64,000 nucleotides of DNA from Escarpia spicata (GCA_963995525.1 OZ023205.1:54347518-54411517); one strand, 5' to 3'; shown: positions 13,201-21,688, numbered from the stretch's first letter. The notes: generated from the sequence alone by a model not told the origin. Made by a program: numbers and translations.

Positions 13201-16200
13201 CAGAAAGAACTCATTATTTGGTGACAGAAAGAATCCATGAGTTTGTGACAGAAATAACTCATTGGTTGATGACAGAAAGAACTCATTAGTTGGTGACGGA
13301 AAGAACTCATCAGTTGGTGACATGAAGAACTCATTAGTTAGTGACAGAAAGAACTCATTAGTTGGTGACAGAAAGATCTCATCAGTTGGTGACAGGAAGA
13401 ACTCATTAGTTGATGACAGAAAAAAACTTATCAGCTGAGGACATAAAAAACGCATTATCTGAAGATATGGTGCTTATCCATAAAACATATTATAGTGCAG
13501 TATAATAAATTTAATAGTTGAAACCTTTCATAAAATAACGGCGCTGAAACGACCAATATTCGTCCATACTAGTCGCATCGATAACAATACCACTTTGTCA
13601 GCGATGCAATTTCAGCGAATTTGTTTTCAAAATGCCGCCAGTGCGATCAAATTGTCCCGCTGAAGCCCCCTAGCTAAAGCGGTAAGGCAGCCGAAGCTTC
13701 CTAAATGCAAAAACTAAAAACGAGTGGCGCTGCAGTCATATTTCGTTTTTCATTCCGATGCAGTGAAAACGAAAAATTGTTTTATCGTTTTTTGTTTTTC
13801 TAACCTGTATTAGGAATACCACAAATAGTAGTTTGTATTAATTTTTCGTACACATCAAATATGAAAACGAAAAATTAACATTGTTTGCTTTTTCCTTTTT
13901 CATTCGCTAATTTCAAAACGAAAAAGGAAAAGACGGTATATACACAGACCATCTTTGCAAAGTTGTGCCCACAAATGTCAACAAAACATTCCTATTGTAA
14001 ACAGCTGTTATTAGCAGTATTACAGAGGCAGGTATGACTAACCACATTTGTCCTTTGATGTGCGGTGCGTTCACTTGGTTCTCCTACACTCAACACCTAA
14101 TTCTGCTAACTACCCGGCTTTATCCTGAAGAACGTTCATTGCACTTACATATTTATTTTGTTCAGATGGCGCAGGCATTTCCTTGACCATACCACATCCA
14201 CACAGTGGCCTGGCAACAACAAGTACAGTCAGGATAGAACACACCCGCACAGTGGCCTGGCAACAACAAGTACAGTCAGGACAGAACTCACCTCACTGTG
14301 GCCTAACAACAGCAATTACAGTCAGGACATAACACACCCCCACAGTGACCTGGCAACAACAAGTACAGTCAGGACAGAACACACCCCCACAGTGGCATGG
14401 CAACAACAAGTACAGTCAGGACAGAACACACCCCCACAGTGACCTGGCAACAACAATTACAGTCATGACAGAACACACCCCCACAGTGGCTTGACAACAA
14501 CAAGTACAGTCATGACAGAACACACCCCCACAGTGGCCTGGCAACAACAAGTACAGTCAGGGCAGAAATACACCCCACAGTGACCTGGCAACAACAAGTA
14601 CAGTCAGGACAGAACACACCCCCACAGTGGCTTGACAACAACAAATACAGTCAGGACAGAACACCCCCCCACAGTGGTCTGGCAACAACAAGTACAGTCA
14701 GGACAGAACACACCCCCACAGTGGCTTGACAACAACAAATAGTCAGGACAGAACACACCTCCACAGTGGCCTGGCAACAATAAGTACAGTCAGCACAGAA
14801 CACACCCCACAGTGACCTGGCAACAACAAGTACAGTCAGGACAGAACACACATCACTAGCTTAACAACAGCAATTACAATGAGGACACAACACCCCCCCA
14901 CAGTGGCCTGGCAACAACAACAACAAGTACAGTCAGGGCAGAACACACCCCCACAGTGGCTTGACAACAACAAATACAGCCAGGACAGAACATACCCCCA
15001 CAGTGGCCTGGCAACAACAATTACAGCCAGGATAGAACTCACACCCATAGTGGCCCTGCAACAACAAGTACAGTCAGGACAGAACACACCTCCACAGTGG
15101 CCTGGCAACAACACATACAGTCAGGACAGAACACACCCCATAGTGGCCTGGCAACAACAAGTACAGTCAGAAAAGAGCACACCCCACAGTGGTCTGGCAA
15201 CAACAAGTACAGTCAGGACAGAACACCGCCCACAGTGGTTTGACAACAACAAATAGTCAGGACAGAACACACCTCTACAGTGGCCTGGCAACAATAAGTA
15301 CAGTCAGCACAGAACACACCCCACAGTGACCTGGCAACAACAAGTACAGTCAGGACAGAACACACATCACTGTAGCTTAACAACAGCAATTACAATGAGG
15401 ACAGAACACACCCCCACAGTGGCCTGGCAACAACAACAAGTACAGTCAGGGCAGAACACACCCCCACAGTGGCTTGACAACAACAAATACAGCCAGGACA
15501 GAACATACCCCCACAGTGGCCTGGCAACAACAATTACAGCCAGGATAGAACTCACACCCATAGTGGCCCAGCAACAACAAGTACAGTCAGGACAGAACAC
15601 ACCCCATAGTGGCCTGGCAACAACAAGTACAGTCAGAACAGAACACACCCCACAGTGGCCTGGCAACAACAAGTACTGTCAGGACAGAACACACCCACAG
15701 TGGCCTGGCAACAACAAATACAGTCAGGACAGAACACACCCCCACAGTGGCCTGGCAACAACAAGTACAGTCAGGACAGAACACACGCCCATAGTGGCCC
15801 TGCAACAACAAGTACAGTCAGGACAGAACACACCTCCACAGTGGCCTGGCAACAACACGTACAGTCAGGACAGAACACACCCCATAGTGGCCTGGCAACA
15901 ACAAGTACAGTCAGGACAGAACACACCCACAGTGGCCTGGCAAAAACAAATACAGTCAGGACAGAACACACCCCCACAGTGGCCTGGCAACAACAAGTAT
16001 AGCCAGGACAGAACACACCCCCACAGTGGCCTGGCAACAACAAGTACAGTCAGGACAGAACATACCCCCACAGTGGCCTGGCAACAACAAGTACAGTCAG
16101 GACAGAACACACCCCACAGTGGCCTGACAAAAACAAGTACAGTCAGGACAGAACACACCCCACAGTGGCCTGGCAACAACAAATACAGTCAGGACAGAAA

Positions 16201-18924
16201 ACACCCCACAGTGGCCTGGCAACAACAAGTACAGTCAGGACAGAACACACCCCACAGTGGCCTGACAAAAACAAGTACAGTCAGGACAGAACACACTCCA
16301 CAGTGGCCTGGCAACAACAAATACAGTCAGGACAGAAAACACCCCACAGTGGCCTGGCAACAACAAATACAGTCAGGACAGAACACACCCCACAGTGGCC
16401 TGACAAAAACAAATACAGTCAGGACAGAACACACCCCACAGTGGCCTGGCAACAACAAATACAGTCAGGACAGAACACACCCCACAGTGGCCTGGCAACA
16501 ACAAGTACAGTCAGGACAGAAAACACCCCCACAGTGGCTTGACAACAACAAATACAGTCAGGACAGAACACCCCCCCCCCCACAGTGGTCTGGCAACAAC
16601 AAGTACAGTCAGGACAGAACACACCCCCACAGTGGCTTGACAACAACAAATAGTCAGGACAGAACACACCTCCACAGTGGCCTGGCAACAATAAGTACAG
16701 TCAGCACAGAACACACCCCACAGTGACCTGGCAACAACAAGTACAGTCAGGACAGAACACACATCACTAGCTTACCAACAGCAATTACAATGAGGACACA
16801 ACACCCCCCCACAGTGGCCTGGCAACAACAACAACAAGTACAGTCAGGGCAGAACACACCCCCACAGTGGCTTGACAACAACAAATACAGCCAGGACAGA
16901 ACATACCCCCACAGTGGCCTGGCAACAACAATTACAGCCAGGATAGAACTCACACCCATAGTGGCCCTGCAACAACAAGTACAGTCAGGACAGAACACAC
17001 CTCCACAGTGGCCTGGCAACAACACATACAGTCAGGACAGAACACACCCCATAGTGGCCTGGCAACAACAAGTACAGTCAGAACAGAGCACACCCCACAG
17101 TGGTCTGGCAACAACAAGTACAGTCAGGACAGAACACCGCCCACAGTGGTTTGACAACAACAAATAGTCAGGACAGAACACACCTCTACAGTGGCCTGGC
17201 AACAATAAGTACAGTCAGCACAGAACACACCCCACAGTGACCTGGCAACAACAAGTACAGTCAGGACAGAACACACATCACTGTAGCTTAACAACAGCAA
17301 TTACAATGAGGACAGAACACACCCCCACAGTGGCCTGGCAACAACAACAACAAGTACAGTCAGGGCAGAACACACCCCCACAGTGGCTTGACAACAACAA
17401 ATACAGCCAGGACAGAACATACCCCCACAGTGGCCTGGCAACAACAATTACAGCCAGGATAGAACTCACACCCATAGTGGCCCAGCAACAACAAGTACAG
17501 TCAGGACAGAACACACCCCATAGTGGCCTGGCAACAACAAGTACAGTCAGAACAGAACACACCCCACAGTGGCCTGGCAACAACAAGTACTGTCAGGACA
17601 GAACACACCCACAGTGGCCTGGCAACAACAAATACAGTCAGGACAGAACACCCCCCACAGTGGCCTGGCAACAACAAGTACAGTCAGGACAGAACACACG
17701 CCCATAGTGGCCCTGCAACAACAAGTACAGTCAGGACAGAACACACCTCCACAGTGGCCTGGCAACAACACGTACAGTCAGGACAGAACACACCCCATAG
17801 TGGCCTGGCAACAACAAGTACAGTCAGGACAGAACACACCCACAGTGGCCTGGCAAAAACAAATACAGTCAGGACAGAACACACCCCCACAGTGGCCTGG
17901 CAACAACAAGTATAGCCAGGACAGAACACACCCCCACAGTGGCCTGGCAACAACAAGTACAGTCAGGACAGAACATACCCCCACAGTGGCCTGGCAACAA
18001 CAAGTACAGTCAGGACAGAACACACCCCACAGTGGCCTGACAAAAACAAGTACAGTCAGGACAGAACACACCCCACAGTGGCCTGGCAACAACAAATACA
18101 GTCAGGACAGAAAACACCCCACAGTGGCCTGGCAACAACAAGTACAGTCAGGACAGAACACACCCCACAGTGGCCTGACAAAAACAAGTACAGTCAGGAC
18201 AGAACACACTCCACAGTGGCCTGGCAACAACAAATACAGTCAGGACAGAAAACACCCCACAGTGGCCTGGCAACAACAAATACAGTCAGGACAGAACACA
18301 CCCCACAGTGGCCTGACAAAAACAAATACAGTCAGGACAGAACACACCCCACAGTGGCCTGGCAACAACAAGTACAGTCAGGACAGAAAACACCCCCACA
18401 GTGGCACATGAGAATGCATGAGACAAATGTACAGTACTTAACACACCTGAGAATGCGAGAGACCCAGAGATACTTAACACACCTGAGAATGCGAGAGACC
18501 CAGAGATATTTAACACACCTGAGAATGCGAAAGACCCAGAGATACTTAACACACCTGAGAATGCGAGAGACACAGAGATACTTAACACACCTGAGAATGC
18601 GAGAGACCCAGAGATACTTAACACACCTGAAAATGCGAGAGACACAGAGATATTTAACACACCTGAGAATGCGAGAGACACAGAGATACTTAACACACCT
18701 GAGAATGCGAGAGACCCAGATATACTTAACACACCTGAGAATGCGAGAGAGCCAGATATACTTAACACACCTGAGAATACGAGAGAGGTAGAGACAGAGG
18801 CCATTGTGTTTGCCGGAGTAGATGACCTCCGGGGAGCCTGGAGCGAAGGCGCTGGATGATGGACTCTGGAACTGCAGCTGCTGCGTGACGTTGGGGAATG
18901 GAGTGGACGTCTGGGGAAACTCAC
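1100..18924 (-). CDS. NUP155: Nucleoporin NUP155, partial gene (11 exons seen)
   Basis: NUP155 is a scaffold nucleoporin of the inner ring of the nuclear pore complex. Exons in order of transcription: 18924-18771, 14209-14149, 11750-11629, 10534-10452, 10069-9936, 8882-8823, 7234-7103, 6125-6048, 2361-2165, 1704 to about 1544, and 1204 (or 1200) to 1100. Phases agree at every junction except the last, where the donor near 1544 is not fixed. The joined product follows the C-terminal helical solenoid of vertebrate NUP155 almost without gaps: SGKHNG, ALWKILCDHQF, SPEDAICSK, LHFYKNGEP, YKCITETL and SDDELF. The last parts of the solenoid lie off the left edge. The N-terminal beta-propeller should lie to the right of 18924 but is not found. 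Introns make up most of the locus and are largely tandem repeats seeded from the gene's own splice junctions. Family assignment is firm; exact ends at 18924, 1544 and 1204 are less so. Confidence 0.9.
1544..1704 (-). CDS. NUP155: NUP155 exon, YKCITETL segment
   Basis: The acceptor is TTGACAG and the spliced codon restores SNRMDCYKCITETLNYLL, followed by PSVPKLPGP and DDPNRLAN. The 3' end is uncertain. Donors at 1544 (TGTG|GTCCAG) or 1539 (CCA|GTCACC) keep the frame with the next exon, depending on which of two acceptors is used there. Confidence 0.82.
1768..2165 (-). repeat. Minisatellite made of a NUP155 5' splice site (53 bp x 7)
   Basis: Exact 53-bp periodicity with unit starts at 1791, 1844, 1897, 1950, 2003, 2056 and 2109, and the true exon end at 2162. 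In transcript sense each unit reads ..GCCTCATTGCCTACAGCAAC then AG|GTGAAGTAACC, the last roughly 35 exon bases plus donor. Six of the seven copies keep the GT. The array fills most of the 460-bp intron. Confidence 0.94.
2165..2361 (-). CDS. NUP155: NUP155 exon, LHFYKNGEP segment
   Basis: Sixty-five codons plus two bases. It contains FYSGIVELTLTASKKRD and GLHFYKNGEPPSDSQGL, matching FYEGVVELSLTAAEKKD and GLHFYKHGEPEED. The acceptor is GTCTTGTAG and the donor is AACAG|GTGAAC. Both junctions have been amplified into intronic arrays. Confidence 0.94.
2352..2556 (-). repeat. 3' splice-site minisatellite, proximal part
   Basis: About six copies of a 32-bp unit which in transcript sense reads CATTGTGACTTTGTCTTGTAG then TTGTTCA. 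This is the polypyrimidine tract, acceptor and first seven exon bases of the exon starting at 2361. A retrotransposon interrupts the array and it resumes near 5249. Confidence 0.88.
2556..5248 (-). mobile_element. Non-LTR retrotransposon, 5'-truncated, decayed
   Basis: On the minus strand, from its truncated 5' end, it carries a pre-RT region (4847-5107), a reverse-transcriptase start with DYRPISILNMISKLFERIVY (about 4706-4640) and the catalytic palm with GVPQGLILGPLLFLIYINDI and LLYADNLALI (about 3940-3800). The active-site YADD is YADN. The 3' end at about 2556 has a short AATC-type simple tail. The sequence resembles the CR1/Jockey assemblage; the clade is not settled from motifs alone. 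It contains an internal in-frame minisatellite. Confidence 0.85.
4095..4605 (-). repeat. 21-bp coding minisatellite inside the retrotransposon RT
   Basis: About 24 tandem copies of a 21-bp unit translate as LLYEQHQ repeated, with I/L and E/Q variants, between the RT segments ending LKAYQ and beginning SHSRSFYSTETCL. The length keeps the RT frame open across the insertion. Confidence 0.92.
5249..5765 (-). repeat. 3' splice-site minisatellite, distal part
   Basis: More diverged copies of the same roughly 32-bp unit (GAACAACTACAAGACAAAG on the plus strand) continue beyond the retrotransposon. The element therefore landed inside an already existing array. Confidence 0.8.
6048..6125 (-). CDS. NUP155: NUP155 exon, 26 codons
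   Basis: The acceptor is TGCTTTCAG and the donor is CAG|GTCAGT. It encodes GNEKMQIARTAQQPADRNKA then LQEALQ. The distance from SPEDAICSK to the next conserved cysteine equals that of the human protein exactly when this exon is included. Confidence 0.88.
6165..6400. repeat. Minisatellite, 23-24 bp unit
   Basis: About ten copies of GGAGCTGACAGGTGCTCAAC. It starts about 40 bases upstream (in transcript sense) of the NUP155 acceptor at 6126. The unit resembles the adjoining single-copy stretch GAGCACCTGTTCCAGCTGAGC, so it was seeded from the acceptor-proximal intron. Confidence 0.88.
6396..7083. repeat. Homopurine tract (GAA/GGA/GAG)n, about 690 bp
   Basis: Almost uninterrupted A/G on the plus strand (pyrimidine on the NUP155 sense strand), filling about 70% of the 977-bp intron 6126-7102. 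All ORFs across it are low-complexity artefacts. Such tracts can form triplex DNA; that is general knowledge, not shown here. Confidence 0.95.
7103..7234 (-). CDS. NUP155: NUP155 exon, SPEDAICSK segment
   Basis: Forty-four codons, phase 0 to 0. It contains IHSLIKMYLDDNAATDAIS and TLYSPEDAICSK, matching ASLINCYIRDNAAVDGIS and LLYSTDDAICSK. The acceptor is TTGTTACAG and the donor is AAG|GTAGGG, followed within about 25 bases by the 690-bp pyrimidine tract (in transcript sense). Confidence 0.93.
7240..7665. repeat. 17-bp minisatellite abutting a NUP155 acceptor
   Basis: Units like TCACACAATGTCACAAG and CACACAGTGTTACAAG begin within ten bases of the acceptor of the exon starting at 7234. The unit resembles the acceptor-proximal sequence (ACTTGTGACATTGTTACAG in sense), but copies lack the exon start. 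Confidence 0.88.
7815..8416. repeat. 22-bp minisatellite
   Basis: About 27 copies of GTGACCTCCGTCAACCTAGTGC with a few point variants and shortened units, within the NUP155 intron 7235-8822. I see no resemblance to a neighbouring exon. Confidence 0.95.
8823..8882 (-). CDS. NUP155: NUP155 exon, MTFRNFVIMG segment
   Basis: Sixty bases, phase 0 to 0, encoding DQQNTLRGMTFRNFVIMGCE. The acceptor is ATTGTAG and the donor is GAG|GTAGGC. It matches the ITTFKDLVIRDKEL block of vertebrate NUP155. Confidence 0.88.
9080..9335. repeat. Minisatellite, about 28-bp unit
   Basis: About nine copies of ACACCCTGTATCATGACCAT plus AGTAACA, in the NUP155 intron 8883-9935. No exon similarity was seen. Confidence 0.9.
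9575..9830. repeat. 33-bp minisatellite
   Basis: About eight copies of a unit containing AAGTACACAGCACAGCAAAC and ACAACCAATATAT, in the same intron as the preceding array. The ORFs rich in CCAVYLYIG are its translation. Confidence 0.92.
9936..10069 (-). CDS. NUP155: NUP155 exon, ALWKILCDHQF segment
   Basis: The acceptor is TTTTTGTAG and the donor is GCG|GTTGGT. The product contains ESLALWKILCDHQFHVI, one of the best-conserved stretches of the family, in perfect register with the neighbouring exons. Confidence 0.92.
10452..10534 (-). CDS. NUP155: NUP155 exon, VRRKYQ segment
   Basis: The acceptor is GTTTTGTAG and the donor is CAAG|GTAAGT. It reads VHGLHHQRAGG.. then ADEQVRRKYQ, corresponding to the QELQRKFHEAQ region of vertebrate NUP155. 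Phase is consistent on both sides. Confidence 0.82.
10617..11420. mobile_element. Non-autonomous pogo/Tigger-like DNA element
   Basis: Terminal inverted repeats CAGTGCAACACGCTTATAAC and (reverse complement) CAGTGCAACACGCTTATATT bound about 804 bp in a NUP155 intron. The left flank is TA and the right flank TG, consistent with a decayed TA target duplication. The CAGT termini are typical of pogo-type elements. No transposase was seen. Confidence 0.75.
11629..11750 (-). CDS. NUP155: NUP155 exon, MHEFMNRNS segment
   Basis: The acceptor is TTTTCTGTCCTCAG. The product contains GEQLSWILVKLNAMHEFMNR, which aligns with the family's QLLESVLQ..LQEFLDRN segment. The donor is best placed at ATGGG|GTGACT because that restores phase with the next exon; a stronger-looking AAG|GTATTG at 11640 would break the frame. 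Confidence 0.85.
11741..13460 (-). repeat. 3' splice-site minisatellite, 24-bp unit, about 70 copies
   Basis: In transcript sense the unit TTTCTGTCACCAACTCATGA matches the acceptor region TTTTCTGTCCTCAG|CTGATGA of the exon starting at 11750. Three copies (about 12630, 12948 and 13432) keep an intact CTCAG|CTGATGA. The array also holds inverted blocks at about 12490-12580 and 12812-12900 that recur with a 322-bp period. Confidence 0.88.
14149..14209 (-). CDS. NUP155: NUP155 small exon (61 bp)
   Basis: The acceptor is TTGTTGCCAG and the donor is TAT|GTAAGT. With the phase-2 end of the previous exon it reads RPLCGCGMVKEMPAPSEQNK, which fits the spacing between the SRIL motif and the next exon in the family to within one residue. 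The acceptor and first nine exon bases are the unit of the large array 14201-18411. Confidence 0.8.
14201..18411 (-). repeat. 3' splice-site minisatellite, about 46-bp unit, about 90 copies
   Basis: In transcript sense each unit reads CTGACTGTACTTGTTGTTGC then CAG|GCCACTGTG, that is a branch-point-like CTGAC, a pyrimidine-rich tract, the true acceptor and the first nine bases of the exon starting at 14209. A higher-order duplication of 1911 bp is visible: the rare units at 14881 and 15397 recur at 16792 and 17308. All long ORFs here, in several frames, are repeat artefacts. Confidence 0.95.
18418..18780 (-). repeat. 5' splice-site minisatellite, 36-bp unit, 9 extra copies
   Basis: In transcript sense each unit contains CTCTCGCATTCTCAG|GTGTG, the last bases of exon 18771-18924 with its donor. 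The unit is 36 bp and stop-free in the exon frame (SRILR CVKYLWV-type repeats). Units differ by a few substitutions; nearly all keep CAG|GTGTG. Confidence 0.95.
18771..18924 (-). CDS. NUP155: NUP155 exon with SGKHNG motif
   Basis: Encodes a Ser/Pro/Gln-rich stretch, then PEVIYSGKHNGLCLYLSRIL, the conserved entry into the helical domain. The donor is CTCAG|GTGTGT and the exon ends in phase 2. The acceptor is probably CTAG at 18925-18926; an alternative AG leaves a start at 18910. Both splice sites of this exon have been amplified into flanking minisatellites. Confidence 0.85.
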
Positions 18925-19470
18925 CTAGACACACCGGTCAAACATATCATATGACCTACACACACATTGGTCAAACATGTCTCATGACCTACAGACACAC
19001 ACTGGTCAAACATGTCACATAACCTACAGACACACATGACCTACAGACACACACCGGTCAAACATGTCACGTGACCTACAGACACACACCGATCAAACAT
19101 GTCACATGATCCACAGACACACATGACCTACAGACACACACCGATCAAACATGTCACATAACCTACAGATACACATGACCTACAGACACACACTGGTCAT
19201 ACATGTCACATGATCCACAGACACACATGACCTACAGACACACACCGATCAAACATGTCACATAACCTACAGACACACATGACCTACAGACACACACTGG
19301 TCATACATGTCACATAACCTACAGACACACACCGATCAAACATGTCACATGATCCACAGACACACTTGACCTACAGACACACACAGGTCAAACATGTCAC
19401 AAGACCTACAGACACACCGGTCAAACATGTCACATGACTTACAGACACATCGGTCAAACAAGTCACATGA
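18915..19470 (-). repeat. 3' splice-site minisatellite upstream of exon 18771-18924
   Basis: Variable units of about 30-50 bp, in transcript sense ATGTTTGACCGGTGTGTGTC then TGTAG|GTCATGTG, resembling the true acceptor GACCGGTGTGTCTAG|GTGAG. The retrotransposon at 19476 truncates the array. Confidence 0.85.
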
Positions 19471-19475
19471 CCTGC

Positions 19476-20950
19476 AAGTCCTATTCTCTTCTTTCGACTC
19501 TGGAACTCAAGTAGACATAGCAATATTAGACTTTAGCAAGGCTTTCGACAGTCCCCCACACAAAACTCCTCCATAAACTATCCCACTATGGCATAACCGG
19601 AACCACGTTCAAGTGGCTAGAAAATTTCCTCACTGACAGATCTATGAAAGTTGTTCTAGACGGCGAAACCTCGAGAGAAGTACCCGACAAATCCGGCGTC
19701 CCACAAGGCACTGTACTTGCCCCCCTACTATTCCTCTGTCATATAAATGACCTACCAGCATCAGTAAAATCTAAAGTCCGCCTATTTGCAGATGACTACC
19801 TACTATATAGAGAAATCAAAACACTCAACGACCACATTCGATCATGGGCAAAAGACTGGGGTATGAACTTCAATACAAACAAATGCTACATCCTCAATGT
19901 AAAACATAAAACTGACTATTTCTACACCTTAAATAACATCACCCTAGAACGTGTAAACTGCAATCCCTATCTTGGTATCTCTATCTCCGACGACCTTAAA
20001 TGGCACTCCCACATTGCAACAACTAAAAAAGCAAACTCAACACTTGGTTTCCTAAGACGTAACATACGACACTGTCCTATAAACAACAAACGGACCACAT
20101 ATATTGCCCTTGTGCGCGCTGCTTTAGAGTACGGAGCCATAGACATAGTGTGGGACCCATACCATCAGGGGGACATGTCATAGATAAACTAGAACGTATA
20201 CAACACCGTGCTGCTCGCTTCATTACCGGCGACTACCACTCCAGACATGAAGGATCAATGACAAACATATTAATAGACCTAAAACTCAATACCCTACAAA
20301 GCAGACGTCGGGATCTACGACTCAAATACATGTACAAAATAGCTGAGGGATCTATCCCAGCCATCCCCGCAGAAACATACTTTCGGCCCCAAAAAATAAA
20401 TAAAAGACGCATCCAACCCAAACATTTTCCAGATCACGTATCCTCAAACTTTGTACAACACCTAACAACCAATAACACCAGGTGCTATATAGTACCTGCA
20501 TCCCACACCGACCAATTCAAAAACTCATACTTTGTAAAGACAATAGTAGACTGGAATAAACTAAACGAGTCGCAGGTCCAGGCTGAGACCATAAACGATT
20601 TCAGTCTCCTATATTGCGGCTCAAACACTCAATACCACCATACGCACCACCCCGTCGTAAACCATAGCCAACAGTGGCTCCTTACGACGTAAATAATTAG
20701 AATAGAATTAGAAAAAAGTTCTTACCTTAAGAACGGTCAATAATTGCCCAAGTTGAGCACTGAGACCGTCTCAAGGTTAGTTTTCTGTAGTGGTATTCCA
20801 TTGTCTATTGATTTTGCTGCTATTGTTGTTGCAGTTGGCGTTATTGCTATTTTTTCTCTTTATCTTGTCTTTTGCGGCTTGCCTAGTCTCTAGGCAAGGT
20901 TTTGCCGTTAAGTATCTAAAAGAGTTAATACAAACTAACAATTTCCAACT
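19476..20950 (+). mobile_element. Non-LTR retrotransposon fragment, frameshifted
   Basis: It begins inside the RT domain (VDIAILDFSKAFDS), continues with SGVPQGTVLAPLLFLCHIND and VRLFADDYLLY (FADD active site), and ends with the C-terminal YGAIDIVWDPYHQG / KLERIQHRAARFITGDY region and a 3' UTR. At least two frame breaks occur, near 19560 and 20170. The 5' part is missing, so this is a truncated dead copy. The 3' limit is approximate. It lies where the N-terminal half of NUP155 would be expected. Confidence 0.85.
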
Positions 20951-21647
20951 ACAATCACATTTTTAACGTTAGCGGTTTACCAGGAAAACATTTTTGAACA
21001 CACAACCAACGATCGTATATCAATACAAGACGTACGGTGCACCGCGCGTTATCTACATTGTTCGAGGAAAGTACGTTAGCAGTTCGTCTACCATTCTGGA
21101 ATTGCGCTAAGCCAAACCATACGCGTGCAGAAAATGCAGTTCTTTGCATTATCATTGCTCAACATTTTCAACGATAACCTCAATATTTTAATTATATAAG
21201 AAGTGGTACAGCGTGATGATTATTCTGATGAAACACGACGAAGTTCAGTTGGCTCAATAAATAATTGCAACGTTTCTACGTGATTTGTCTGCAAATTTCA
21301 TTATTTTGAATTGTGATAGGTAAAAAACTTCAAGGATTACTTTAATATCTTTCATTTGATATGACGCATCACAGCTTGGTGGTTATTCTGATGAAATGAG
21401 GTAACTGAATAAATACGCTAACATCGCGCGCTGCGGTCCCGCAGGCGCATGCGCTTGCCTCCCGAAAGGCGGACAAAAACCTTCAGTGTATACTGCCATT
21501 TTCTCGCTCAGTGACGCCTCATGTCCAAATAGAGGCTCCTTGGTTGGTACACAAGGTCGCCACCTAGTGAGAATAATTATGTCATTATTGTAGTTCCCCA
21601 TAATTCGTTAGAGGGCACAACGTAACAGCAATCGGTAATGCATCGGG
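20951..21647 (+). other. Upstream region of NPRL2
   Basis: Single-copy-looking sequence with a locally GC-rich patch (about 21420-21480) and two similar segments, GATTATTCTGATGAAACACG at 21217 and GGTTATTCTGATGAAATGAG at 21381. The NPRL2 promoter should lie here, but no TATA box or other element can be assigned with confidence. No NUP155 exon is visible on the minus strand. Confidence 0.5.
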
Positions 21648-21688
21648 ATGAACCGTCGAGGGGAGATAAAGTGCATCTTTTTCAGTGA
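21638..21688 (+). other. Upstream ORF overlapping the NPRL2 start
   Basis: An ATG at 21638 opens a 16-codon ORF in another frame that overlaps the NPRL2 start and ends at a TGA within exon 1. If the mRNA starts upstream of it, it could reduce initiation at the main ATG. There is no evidence that it is translated. Confidence 0.4.

Noticed and set aside
15326..16726. 466-codon ORF rich in Gln/Asn/Thr
   Set aside because: It is the antisense translation of the roughly 46-bp NUP155 acceptor repeat; several frames are equally open.
20955..21155. Minus-strand ORF RTAFSARVWFGLAQFQNGRR as a transposase or NUP155 exon
   Set aside because: It vaguely resembles transposon helix-turn-helix proteins, but I can match no family with confidence, and it does not fit NUP155.
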